Below are positions 23,859-31,836 of a stretch of DNA of 36,385 bases, piece after piece. Made by a program: the position numbers and the translations under genes. Position 1 is the stretch's first letter; each line of letters opens with the position of its first letter. This DNA comes from Mycobacterium sp. ACS4331 (GTDB lineage: Bacteria > Actinomycetota > Actinomycetes > Mycobacteriales > Mycobacteriaceae): assembly GCF_001667265.1 (NCBI RefSeq), contig NZ_LZHW01000053.1, forward strand, positions 1-36,385. The letters run 5' to 3'. The notes beneath the pieces are model-generated. The model did no database searches, was not told the origin of the DNA, and was given only the letters and a program-made list of their open reading frames with translations.

Positions 23859-25046
23859 TCAGGACGCTGTGGCTCGGGTGTCGCGTGGTGCGCGGGGCAG
23901 GCCGAGACCGGCCATCGCGATGATGTCGCGTTGCAGTTCGTTGGCACCGCCGCCGAAGGTGTTGATCACCGCGAGGCGGTAGGCGCTCTCCAACTCGCCA
24001 CCCAGCGGCGCATCGCGGCCCTTGCGGGCGCCGGCGGCGCCCACCACGTCGAGCAGCTCGCGAGCCACCTGCTGGGTGAGTTCGGTGCCGAACACCTTCG
24101 CCGCCGATGCCTGGCCCATACCGACTGCGCCGGAGCTCATTTCGGCATTGACCCGGAGATTGAGCAGGCGATATGCCGCGACCTGAGCCTCGACTCTGGC
24201 CAGCGCGTGCTGAACCCAGGGCTGGTCGATCACCCGACCGCCGTCGAGCGGGGTCGATCGTGCCCAGTCGAGTGTCTTCTGGAACAGCGGCTCCAACGCC
24301 CCCAGGTTGCCCAGGGCGGCGCGTTCGAGATTCAACTGATTGGTGACCAGCGTCCAGCCCTGGTTCTCACCGAGCACGACGGCCGAGGCCGGGACGCGGA
24401 CGTCGTCGTAGAAGGTGTAATACGTCGAGACCCCCGGCATGGTGTGCAGTGGCTTCCAGGAGAATCCCGGGGCGGAGGTGGGAACGATGAAAACCGTGAT
24501 TCCCTTGTGTTTCTTGGACTCCGGGTCGGTGCGTGCCGCGAGCCAGATGTAGTCGGCGTACTCCGCTCCGCTGGTGAACATCTTCGAACCGTTGATGACG
24601 TACTCGTCGCCGACACGCACGGCCGTGGTCCGCAACGACGCGAGGTCACTGCCCGCTCCGGGCTCGGAGTATCCAATGGCGAAATCGATCTCGCCCCGCA
24701 GTATCGCAGGCAGAAACTCATTCTTCTGCGCCTCGGTGCCGTACTGGATGAGAGTGGGGCCCACCGTGTTCAGCGTGATCATCGGAAGCGGCGCGTGCAC
24801 TCGGCGCGCCTCTTCGTTGAAGATGTACTGCTCCAATGCGGTGAGCCCGCTTCCGCCGTACTCCTTGGGCCATGCGACGCCGAGGAGTCCGGCCGCACCG
24901 AGTGCACGCCTGCACTCCGACACGGACTCGCCGCCCTCCATGAGTCCCGCGACCGCCGCGCGCCGCTGCGGTGTCATGACCGCCTCCAGGCGTTCGCGAT
25001 ACTGAAGACGCAGCTGCTGTTGTTCGGGGGTGTAGTCGAAATCCAT
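23859..25046 (-). CDS. Acyl-CoA dehydrogenase, ChsE2/FadE29-like subunit
   Basis: A 395-residue acyl-CoA dehydrogenase that resembles FadE29 (ChsE2) along its length: LGVAWPKEYGGSG, VGPTLIQYGTEAQKNEFLPAILRGE, IGYSEPGAGSDLASLRTTAV (the FAD/substrate loop), AEYADYIWLAARTDP, YTFYDDVRVP, and the C-terminal FGGGANELQRDIIA. In the igr system it pairs with FadE28 to dehydrogenate the three-carbon side-chain CoA ester. Here the partner would be the 21761-22870 product. It starts on the last base of the P450 stop codon (TGATG). It precedes the split ChsH2 genes, so hydratase and dehydrogenase subunits are interleaved in the operon. Confidence 0.93.
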   Translation of the reverse strand: MDFDYTPEQQQLRLQYRERLEAVMTPQRRAAVAGLMEGGESVSECRRALGAAGLLGVAWPKEYGGSGLTALEQYIFNEEARRVHAPLPMITLNTVGPTLIQYGTEAQKNEFLPAILRGEIDFAIGYSEPGAGSDLASLRTTAVRVGDEYVINGSKMFTSGAEYADYIWLAARTDPESKKHKGITVFIVPTSAPGFSWKPLHTMPGVSTYYTFYDDVRVPASAVVLGENQGWTLVTNQLNLERAALGNLGALEPLFQKTLDWARSTPLDGGRVIDQPWVQHALARVEAQVAAYRLLNLRVNAEMSSGAVGMGQASAAKVFGTELTQQVARELLDVVGAAGARKGRDAPLGGELESAYRLAVINTFGGGANELQRDIIAMAGLGLPRAPRDTRATAS

Positions 25047-26239
25047 CAGATTCCTGCGTTCAGTCGGACCGGCATCTTCTTGACTCCCGGGACCATGGTC
25101 GCGCGCAGACGCGTCACATCGCCGGCGAGCTCAATCGAGGGATAGGTGCCCAACAGCACCTCGAACATGACCTGGGCTTCGAGACGAGCCAGTTGGGCAC
25201 CGAGGCAGGCGTGTTCACCCGCGCCGAAGGCGATGTGCGGGTTGGGGTTACGGGTGATGTCGAACTCCTCGGCGGAGTCGCCGAAGATGTCCCTGTCGCG
25301 GTTGGCCGCTCCGTAGAGCATGACCACGGTGTCGCCGGCCTTCAGCCGCTGCCCACGGATCTCGACGTCCTCGGTGACACTGCGCGCCATGTGGGTGACG
25401 GGGCTGGTGTAACGCAGCATCTCCTCGATGGCGCTGGGCAGCAGCGCCGGATTGGAGCGGAGCAGAGCGAACTGCTCGGGATGCTCGATCAACGCGAGTG
25501 TGCCCAGAGCGATCAGGTTTCTGGTGGTCTCATTTCCTGCCACCAACAGCAGGAAGGAGAAGTTCAGCAGGTCCTCATCGCTGAGCCGCTCGCCGTCCAC
25601 CTCGGCATTGGCCAGGATCGTCAAGATGTCATCGCGACCGTCGACGGCTCCCGATCGTCGATCGGCGATGAGGGACGTGAAGTACTCGTAGAGTTCGCCG
25701 AGGGCGGCCAGGTGGTCCATTTCGATCTCGGGGTCAGCTGTTCCGACCGCGGCATCGGACCAGGTGCGGAACCGTTCCCAGTCTTCGGCTGGCGCGCCGA
25801 GCATCTCGGCGATGATCCGGGTCGGCAGGGGAGCGGCGATCTCCTCGGCGAACTCGTAGACCCGAGACGGGTTGACGCCGTCGACGATCCCCTTGACGAT
25901 CTCGCGGACCTTGGGCTCCAGCAGCGTGACCTGGCGCCGCGTGAAACCCGAGTTGATCAGCTTTCGCAGCTGACGGTGGCGGGGCGGGTCGGTGAAGATC
26001 AGATTGCCCTCTTGGACGGGTTCGGGCTGAGTGGGATCGGGAATGGTGATGCCGCGCGTCGAGGAGAACAGCGTGGGGTGTCCCGAGACGAACCGGATGT
26101 CCTCGTACTTGAGCAGCGCCCAGAACTGTGTGACCTCGTTCCAGACCACCGGGGTGGTCTCACGAAGCTCCCGGTAGGCCGGGAACGGGTCGCCGGCATA
26201 GAAGTCCGGTGAATGCAACGGGACGGTGGTGGTGGGCAT
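25046..26239 (-). CDS. Cytochrome P450, first gene of the igr-like operon
   Basis: A 397-residue P450. It shows AGNETT in the I-helix (234-239), Glu273-Arg276 for ExxR and the heme loop FGAGEHACLG with Cys345. The overall pattern (LIFTDPPRHRQLRKLINSGFTRRQV, then VDGERLSDEDLL and LPSAIEEMLRYTSPV) recalls the actinobacterial steroid/terpenoid hydroxylases CYP125, CYP142 and relatives, but I cannot assign the family by eye. The ATG at 26239 has AGGAAGG 5 nt upstream; the one at 26257 does not. It heads the seven-gene minus-strand operon, as cyp125 heads igr in M. tuberculosis. By analogy it would hydroxylate the terminal methyl of a branched side chain, starting oxidation to the acid. Confidence 0.93.
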   Translation of the reverse strand: MPTTTVPLHSPDFYAGDPFPAYRELRETTPVVWNEVTQFWALLKYEDIRFVSGHPTLFSSTRGITIPDPTQPEPVQEGNLIFTDPPRHRQLRKLINSGFTRRQVTLLEPKVREIVKGIVDGVNPSRVYEFAEEIAAPLPTRIIAEMLGAPAEDWERFRTWSDAAVGTADPEIEMDHLAALGELYEYFTSLIADRRSGAVDGRDDILTILANAEVDGERLSDEDLLNFSFLLLVAGNETTRNLIALGTLALIEHPEQFALLRSNPALLPSAIEEMLRYTSPVTHMARSVTEDVEIRGQRLKAGDTVVMLYGAANRDRDIFGDSAEEFDITRNPNPHIAFGAGEHACLGAQLARLEAQVMFEVLLGTYPSIELAGDVTRLRATMVPGVKKMPVRLNAGI

Positions 26240-26290
26240 CGCGGCCTTCCTCGACACCTTCGGGGATGGACTGATCGGACAGATCAGACC

Positions 26291-26401
26291 CAGGTGTACG
26301 ACAAGTTCAGTGTCTACCGGACCCCTGTCGCACTGTCAATCATCATTTGAGCAGCTAGATGGGCATAGCCATTGACGCCTCGGATACGACAGGTGTACAC
26401 A
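26291..26401. promoter_or_regulatory. Repeated CAGGTGTAC motif and plus-strand promoter for the ALDH operon
   Basis: CAGGTGTAC occurs at 26291-26299 and again at 26390-26398, the second within the palindrome GTGTACAC (26393-26400). The second copy overlaps a possible -10 (TACACA, 26396-26401), 18 nt after TTGACG (26372-26377), which would drive the ALDH/CoA-transferase operon. The first copy flanks the start of the divergent P450 operon. The pair therefore suits coordinate repression of both sides. Confidence 0.45.
26311..26339 (-). promoter_or_regulatory. Predicted promoter of the igr-like operon
   Basis: On the minus strand a consensus -35 TTGACA (26339-26334) is followed, after 17 nt, by TAGACA (26316-26311) as -10. 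Transcription would begin near 26304, leaving a leader of about 65 nt before the P450 start at 26239. A CAGGTGTAC motif (26291-26299) lies just downstream of the predicted start. Confidence 0.6.
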
Positions 26402-26449
26402 CAGACTCAATCTGTTGGACGACGGCAGTGAGAAAGGCAGAGCCCAACG

Positions 26450-27910
26450 ATGCCTCAGACCCGCCCACCTCTGGACCTTCATCGGCACTACATCGGGGGG
26501 CGCTGGATCGAGCCCGACATCGGCCGCTACGACGTCGTCAACCCCGCCACCGAAGAGGTGATCGCGTCCGCACCGGACGCCAGCGTGCAGCAGGTCGAGT
26601 CGGCCATTGGGGCAGCCCGCACCGCGTTCGACTCCGGGTGCTGGTCGGACGCACCAGCGTCGGAGCGGGCACGCTGCCTGCAACAGCTGAGCGACGCCCT
26701 GCTGGCGGGGGCGGACCGGATCTACGCCCTGGCCCAGGCCGAGTGGGGGTGTACCGGCAACGAGAGACTGATCCAGATCGAGGGTCCCGCGTTCATGGTC
26801 GGACACGCCGCTGAGCTGGCCCGAGAACCCGCAGAGGCGCCGATGGACGCCTGGGGTGCGGCCGGGTCGACCCTCCTGCGGTACGAACCGCTGGGGGTGG
26901 TCTCCATCCTGACCCCGTGGAACTTCCCCCACACCCTCAACTCGATGAAGGTCGGTGCGGCTCTCGCCGCGGGAAACACAGTGGTGCTCAAGCCTTCTCC
27001 GTTGACACCTTTGGCCGGCCTGGAGCTCGCACGCATCATCGACGAGGAGACCGACATCCCGCCGGGTGTCGTCAACGTGGTGACCCCCAGTGGCGTGGCG
27101 GCCAGCCGGGTCCTGACAACGGACCCGCGCGTGGACATGGTCAGCTTCACGGGAAGCTCATCGGTCGGACGCGACGTCATGGCGGGCGCGGCCGCGAGCA
27201 TGAAGCGCCTGCTGCTCGAGTGCGGCGGCAAGTCCGCGAGCGTTGTCCTCGATGACGCCGACCTCACCGACGAACTCCTGCAGCGACTGCTGTTCGAGGG
27301 TTGCACGCTGCATGCTGGACAGGCGTGCATTCTCAACAGCCGTCTGCTGCTGCCTGATTCGGTACACGACGACGTCGTGAGCCGATTGGCGGAATTGGCA
27401 CGCCAGGTCCGGGTCGGCGACCCGACCGACGAGCAGGTCACCATGGGTCCGCTGATCAGCCCGGAGCACGCCGCTCGGGTCGAGAGCTTCGTGGCCCATG
27501 CCGAGCGGGACGGAGCCACCGTGGTCACCGGTGGTCGCCGCCCCAAGAACCTGCGCTCAGGATTCTTCTTCGAACCGACGATCCTGACGGGAGCCGCACC
27601 GAGCTCCTTCATCGCGCAGGAGGAGGTCTTCGGCCCTGTGCTGACCGTGCTGCGCTATCGGAGTGACGACGAAGCGGTGAGTATCGCCAACAACTCGGCC
27701 TACGGTCTGGGCGGCGCGGTCTGGGGGGCCGATGTGGAGCGGGCGCTGGACGTAGCCCGCAGAATGCGCACCGGGCAGGTGTCGATCAACGGGACCATCG
27801 CCGGCGCGGCGCCCTTCGGGGGATTCAAACAGAGCGGCATCGGCCGAGAGGGCGGGCTGATGGGCATGCGGGCCTATATGGAGCCCAAGGCGATCGGCGT
27901 GCCGGCATGA
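26450..27910 (+). CDS. NAD(P)-dependent aldehyde dehydrogenase
   Basis: A complete 486-residue aldehyde dehydrogenase. Asn158 is in TPWNF, Lys181 in VLKPSP and the FTGSSSVG motif at 233-240. The general base is Glu257, in LLECGGKS, where Cys replaces the usual Leu of ELGGK. The nucleophile is Cys293 in HAGQAC, and the end has PFGGFKQSG. A GAAAGG ribosome-binding site precedes the ATG at 26450. The stop overlaps the next gene's start (ATGA). Divergent from the igr-like operon across a shared regulatory gap, it is well placed to oxidise the aldehyde made from the P450-hydroxylated side chain to the acid that the following CoA-transferase would activate. Confidence 0.93.
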   Translation: MPQTRPPLDLHRHYIGGRWIEPDIGRYDVVNPATEEVIASAPDASVQQVESAIGAARTAFDSGCWSDAPASERARCLQQLSDALLAGADRIYALAQAEWGCTGNERLIQIEGPAFMVGHAAELAREPAEAPMDAWGAAGSTLLRYEPLGVVSILTPWNFPHTLNSMKVGAALAAGNTVVLKPSPLTPLAGLELARIIDEETDIPPGVVNVVTPSGVAASRVLTTDPRVDMVSFTGSSSVGRDVMAGAAASMKRLLLECGGKSASVVLDDADLTDELLQRLLFEGCTLHAGQACILNSRLLLPDSVHDDVVSRLAELARQVRVGDPTDEQVTMGPLISPEHAARVESFVAHAERDGATVVTGGRRPKNLRSGFFFEPTILTGAAPSSFIAQEEVFGPVLTVLRYRSDDEAVSIANNSAYGLGGAVWGADVERALDVARRMRTGQVSINGTIAGAAPFGGFKQSGIGREGGLMGMRAYMEPKAIGVPA

Positions 27911-30312
27911 GCGGTCCGCTGCACGGCCTGCGGGTCGTGGAGCTCGCCAGCGACATCGCCGGTCCGTACTGCACCAAGCTCCTCGTCGATCTCGGTGCCG
28001 AAGTGCACAAGGTGGAGGCCGGCAGCGGAGATCCGCTGCGGCGGTGGGGGCCGTTCCCCCCGGACGGCGCCAACCCCGGGTACGGCGGGCTGTTCGCCTA
28101 TCTGAACGCCGGAAAGACCGGTCACACACTCGATCTGACATCGCGCAGCGGAGTCGACGCACTCCACGCCCTGATCGCCGACGCCGATCTGCTCGTGGAG
28201 GACCTTCCACCGCACGGCCCCGAACGCCGACGGTGGGGGCTCGACACCGAAACGCTGCAGACGCTCAACCCGCGTCTGACCGTGGTCAGGATCTCCGACT
28301 TCGGCCAGACCGGGCCCACGACCGACCGCCGGACGACGCCTCTGACGCTGCAGGCGGCGTCGGGATGGGTCAGTCACCGCGAACCCGACCGGCCACCGGT
28401 TCAGGCCGGAGCGCGCATCCCCGAGTACATCGCCGGCGCCTACGCGGCGCTCGGCGGACTCACCGCACTGCGGGTGGCCGATGCCGATGCCCAGCGCATC
28501 GTCGAGGTGGACGTCTCGACGCATGAGGCGATGATCGCCACACTGCCGTACCCGATGCTGCTCGCCGAACGCCTGCGACAGCTCGGACTTCCGACCAACG
28601 CCCGCGCCGCGCCGATGCTCGGCATCGTGCGCGCGTCGGACGGGTGGATCGGGATCAACTGTCTCACCGGCCAACACTGGCTCGACGTGTGCGCCATGGT
28701 GGGCCTGCCTGAGTTCGGTGAACATCAGATCGCCATCATGCTCGGGGGCCCGGAGCGAGACGAGTTCTTCGCCAAGGCCCAGCCGTGGCTCGAGTCGATG
28801 AGTGTGGCCGACCTCGTCGAACTCAGCCAGGCGATGCGGATACCGGCCGCGCCCGTCACGGACGGGGCGACCGTTCTGGACTGCCCGCAGTACCGTGACC
28901 GCGGGTTCTTCGTGCAGGCCGGATCCGAGACCGACCCCGAATCGGTGCGGTTCCTGCGGCCGGGTGCGCCGTTCCGGCTCTCTCGAACCCCCGTGGCGAT
29001 TCCCGGTGCGCCACCGCGTCTCGGCGGGGATCACAGCGCCGGCTGGCGCGAGCGCCCTGAATGCAGGGCGGTCCCGGGCGGAGACATGACGCTTCCGTTC
29101 GCGGGCCTGAAAGTGTTCGACCTCAGCACGTTCTGGGCGGGCGCGTACCTGACCTGCTATCTCGGGGCGTTCGGCGCCGATGTGGTGAAGGTCGAGTCCA
29201 TTCAACGGCCCGACTCCCACCGCTACTCCGGATCTCTGCTGCGCGACGGCGACGACTGGTACGAGCGCGGGCCACTGTGGCAGGGCACCAATCTCAACAA
29301 GCGTGACCTGACCCTGGATCTGACCTCCGAGCCAGGGCGTGCCCTCGCGCGACAACTGGTCGCCGAGGCCGACATCGTGGTCGAGAACTTCTCACCCCGC
29401 GTCGTCGAACAGTTCGGGCTCGACTACGACTCGGTGGCAGCGATCAACCCCGGCGTCATCATGGTGCGCATGCCCGGATTCGGACTCGAGGGCCCCTGGC
29501 GCGACTACGTGGGGTGGGCACTCAACATCGAGCAGCTCTCCGGGATGTCCGCGTGCACCGGGTATCCCGACGGTCCGCCCTGCAATCTGCAGGGTCCAGC
29601 CGATCCCCTCGCCGGCGTGCACGCCACCGTCGCGCTTCTTGCGGCGCTGGAACATCGAGACCGCACCGGCGAGGGACAGCTGATCGAGGTTGCACAGATC
29701 GAGGTCGGTGCCGCGGTCACCGCCGAACCCGTGATCGAGCATTCGATGACCGGCAGGGTCCGTGGGCGGGAGGGCAACCGCCATCGTCGTTTCGCCCAGG
29801 GCGTGTACGCCACCGGCCAACCCGACGAGTGGGTGGCCATCTCGGTCCGTGACGACGCTGACTGGACCGCCCTGTCGGAGGCGATGGAACACCCCGAACT
29901 GGCGGGCGACGTCCGGTTCGCCACGTGGCGGGACCGACTCGACCACCACGACGGCTTCGACGCCGTGGTCTCGGCCTGGACGTCATCCCGGGCCCCCGAC
30001 GACATCGTCGGCGCGCTGACGACGCGCGGCGTGCCGGCCGAACGCGTGCTGACGCCAGACCGGATGTACGACCTGGACCAACTCGATGCCCGGGGATTCT
30101 ACGAGGAGGTCGAACATCCAATCACCGGACGGCATCGCTTCCCGGGGTGGCCTTTTCGCATCACCCCGGGACCGTTGCGGCACCATCTGGGACCACCACC
30201 GACCCTCGGCCAGCACAACGCCGAGATCCTTGCGGAGTTGGGCCTGACCGCCGAGGACATCGCGGCGCTTCGGGAGCAGCAGGTCATCGGCGACCGTCTG
30301 CTGAATGCCTGA
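27907..30312 (+). CDS. Tandem class III (CaiB/BaiF) CoA-transferase, two fused domains
   Basis: An 801-residue protein made of two complete CaiB/BaiF CoA-transferase units. Unit 1 (about 1-390) starts SGPLHGLRVVELASDIAGPYCTKLL. Unit 2 (about 394-801) starts MTLPFAGLKVFDLSTFWAGAYL. In unit 2 the catalytic Asp is present (Asp566 in GPADPLAGVHA). In unit 1 the same position holds Glu173 (IPEYIAGAYAALGG), so unit 1 may be inactive or modified. Class III enzymes are interlocked dimers, so a fusion of two unlike halves could act as a pseudo-heterodimer; fused forms exist in mycobacteria (for example Rv1866). An ATG at 29086 could start unit 2 alone, but the frame is open throughout. It is coupled to the ALDH by an ATGA overlap and probably forms the CoA ester that feeds the igr-like enzymes. 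Confidence 0.9.
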   Translation: MSGPLHGLRVVELASDIAGPYCTKLLVDLGAEVHKVEAGSGDPLRRWGPFPPDGANPGYGGLFAYLNAGKTGHTLDLTSRSGVDALHALIADADLLVEDLPPHGPERRRWGLDTETLQTLNPRLTVVRISDFGQTGPTTDRRTTPLTLQAASGWVSHREPDRPPVQAGARIPEYIAGAYAALGGLTALRVADADAQRIVEVDVSTHEAMIATLPYPMLLAERLRQLGLPTNARAAPMLGIVRASDGWIGINCLTGQHWLDVCAMVGLPEFGEHQIAIMLGGPERDEFFAKAQPWLESMSVADLVELSQAMRIPAAPVTDGATVLDCPQYRDRGFFVQAGSETDPESVRFLRPGAPFRLSRTPVAIPGAPPRLGGDHSAGWRERPECRAVPGGDMTLPFAGLKVFDLSTFWAGAYLTCYLGAFGADVVKVESIQRPDSHRYSGSLLRDGDDWYERGPLWQGTNLNKRDLTLDLTSEPGRALARQLVAEADIVVENFSPRVVEQFGLDYDSVAAINPGVIMVRMPGFGLEGPWRDYVGWALNIEQLSGMSACTGYPDGPPCNLQGPADPLAGVHATVALLAALEHRDRTGEGQLIEVAQIEVGAAVTAEPVIEHSMTGRVRGREGNRHRRFAQGVYATGQPDEWVAISVRDDADWTALSEAMEHPELAGDVRFATWRDRLDHHDGFDAVVSAWTSSRAPDDIVGALTTRGVPAERVLTPDRMYDLDQLDARGFYEEVEHPITGRHRFPGWPFRITPGPLRHHLGPPPTLGQHNAEILAELGLTAEDIAALREQQVIGDRLLNA

Positions 30313-30546
30313 GCGGCGCCGTTCGGCGTATGGGCGATTGGGATCGTGTGAAAACACCTATTTACAGAATGCGGCAACTCACGCTCTCGACATCTGGGAG
30401 GATGGGTTCGCGGGGGCGAGGGGATGGATGGAATGGCAGCCGAAGCGGTCTTCCGGCTCCGGGGGAGAAGCACTGAGTGCGCGGAAGAGACTGACCTGCA
30501 GTTGTTTCCGAGCGAAATGCGTGACCGTGGCTGACGGCTGGCGGCG
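30313..30546. other. Intergenic region upstream of mceA
   Basis: This 234-nt gap separates the CoA-transferase from mceA and holds no ORF with family features; in particular there are no yrbE permease genes. A weak plus-strand promoter candidate is TTGGGA (30338-30343), 15-nt spacer, TATTTA (30359-30364). A small dyad GTGT-GAAA-ACAC (30346-30357) sits in the spacer. It would give mceA its own regulation, with a leader of about 180 nt. I cannot rule out read-through from the CoA-transferase. Confidence 0.35.
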
Positions 30547-31836
30547 ATGACCAGGCACTTGGGGCCAGGACCGATCCACCGGTCCGAGACCGCGAGCGCC
30601 GCGAGCCCGCTGGCCGCCTCGGCCGGGCGGCATTTCGGGGTGGCCAGCCTCGCGCGGCCCGTCACCGGAGTGTCCACCGTCCTGCTGGTCGCAGCGACCG
30701 TCGCCGTCGCGGTGGGCCTGTTCAACGGCAGCTTCAGCAGCACCGTGCCCCTCACGGTGATCTCTGAGCGAAGCGGTCTGGTGATGAACCCCGACGCCAA
30801 GGTGAAGATGCGCGGCGTCCAGGTCGGCACCGTCTCATCGATTGAGTATCGCCCCGACGGCACCGCGGCGCTGCACTTGGCGATCAAACCCGCTGAGCTG
30901 CGCAATATTCCGGAGAACGTGGTGGTCGACATCGCCTCCAGCACGGTCTTCGGCGCCAAGTACGTCCAACTCTCGCCTCCATCGGAGACGCCGCCGGCGG
31001 AGCCCGTACGGCCGGGCCAGGAGTTGGTCGGCCAGAACGTGACGGTCGAGACCAACACCGTGTTCGAGCAGCTGACCCGGATCTTGGACAGTCTCGAGCC
31101 GACCAAGGTCAATGCGATCCTGTCCACCCTGTCGCGCGCGGCCAGCGGCCGGGGCGCCCAGATGGGGCAGACGCTGAGCGACCTGAATGCCGCCATGGCC
31201 ACGCTGGAACCGGGACTGCCCAATCTCAGCCGAGACATCGACATGCTGCCCGCGACCCTGGGCGCCTACGCCGACGCCGCGCCCGATCTGATGCACGCTC
31301 TCGACAACGCCACCGTCATGAGCCGAACCCTGGTCGCACAACAGGACGATCTCGACGCGCTGCTGATCGGCGCGATCGGCCTGGCGCACATCGGCGACGA
31401 CGTTCTGACGACCAACGGAGGCCCCCTGCGCGACGTCGTTCATCTGCTGGTGCCCACCACCGACATGCTCAGCCGCAATGAGGAGCTGCTCGGTTGCACC
31501 TTGAAGGGGATGGTGCCCCTGACGAAGGGACCGCCGCTGCCCGAACCGGGTGTGTACACGCTCGCCGGTCTGAAGCCGGGGATCGAGCGGTACCGATATC
31601 CCCGGCACCTGCCCAAGGTCAACGCGACCGCCAAACCGGGACTGTGCCAGCTGCTCGGCCTGCCCCTGCTGAAACCTCAGGAGGTTCCGCCCTTCGTGGT
31701 GACCGACGTCGGAGCCAATCCGTGGGAATACGGCAATCAGGGCATCCTGCTGAACTCCGACGGGCTCAAGCAGGCGCTGTTCGGACCCGTCGACGGCCCG
31801 CCGCGCAACGGAGCTCAGATCGGGATGCCGGGATGA
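30547..31836 (+). CDS. mceA: Mce-family protein, MceA subunit
   Basis: A 429-residue MceA-type protein of the mammalian-cell-entry lipid importers. It has a long N-terminal segment (1-40), a membrane anchor at about 42-62 (VSTVLLVAATVAVAVGLFN), and an MCE domain (about 68-140) beginning LTVISERSGLVMNPDAKVKMRGVQVGTV. An extended helical region with repeated Leu-rich heptads follows, then a C-terminal domain containing CTLKGMVPLTKGPPLPEPGVYTLAGLKPG. Six Mce proteins (A-F) form a tube across the periplasm that carries lipids or sterols to a YrbE permease. The ATG at 30547 lacks a strong ribosome-binding site. It is the first gene of the series and overlaps mceB by ATGA. The usual yrbEA-yrbEB pair is missing just upstream. 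Confidence 0.93.
   Translation: MTRHLGPGPIHRSETASAASPLAASAGRHFGVASLARPVTGVSTVLLVAATVAVAVGLFNGSFSSTVPLTVISERSGLVMNPDAKVKMRGVQVGTVSSIEYRPDGTAALHLAIKPAELRNIPENVVVDIASSTVFGAKYVQLSPPSETPPAEPVRPGQELVGQNVTVETNTVFEQLTRILDSLEPTKVNAILSTLSRAASGRGAQMGQTLSDLNAAMATLEPGLPNLSRDIDMLPATLGAYADAAPDLMHALDNATVMSRTLVAQQDDLDALLIGAIGLAHIGDDVLTTNGGPLRDVVHLLVPTTDMLSRNEELLGCTLKGMVPLTKGPPLPEPGVYTLAGLKPGIERYRYPRHLPKVNATAKPGLCQLLGLPLLKPQEVPPFVVTDVGANPWEYGNQGILLNSDGLKQALFGPVDGPPRNGAQIGMPG

Noticed and set aside
27874..29355. Minus-strand open frame of 493 codons
   Set aside because: It is antisense to the double CoA-transferase; its composition is Arg/Gly/His-rich and no domain is recognisable.
29086..30312. Second CoA-transferase unit as an independent gene
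   Set aside because: The ATG at 29086 has GGAG only 2 nt upstream and the frame is open from 27907 without a stop, so a fused protein is more likely; independent internal initiation remains possible.
30313..30345. GC-rich hairpin after the CoA-transferase as a terminator
   Set aside because: The CGCCG-TT-CGGCG arms leave only a 2-nt loop and no U-tract follows, so it is not a convincing terminator.
31494..31832. Upstream extension of the mceB frame
   Set aside because: It lies inside mceA in another frame; the MceB signal anchor begins at the ATG of the ATGA overlap at 31833.
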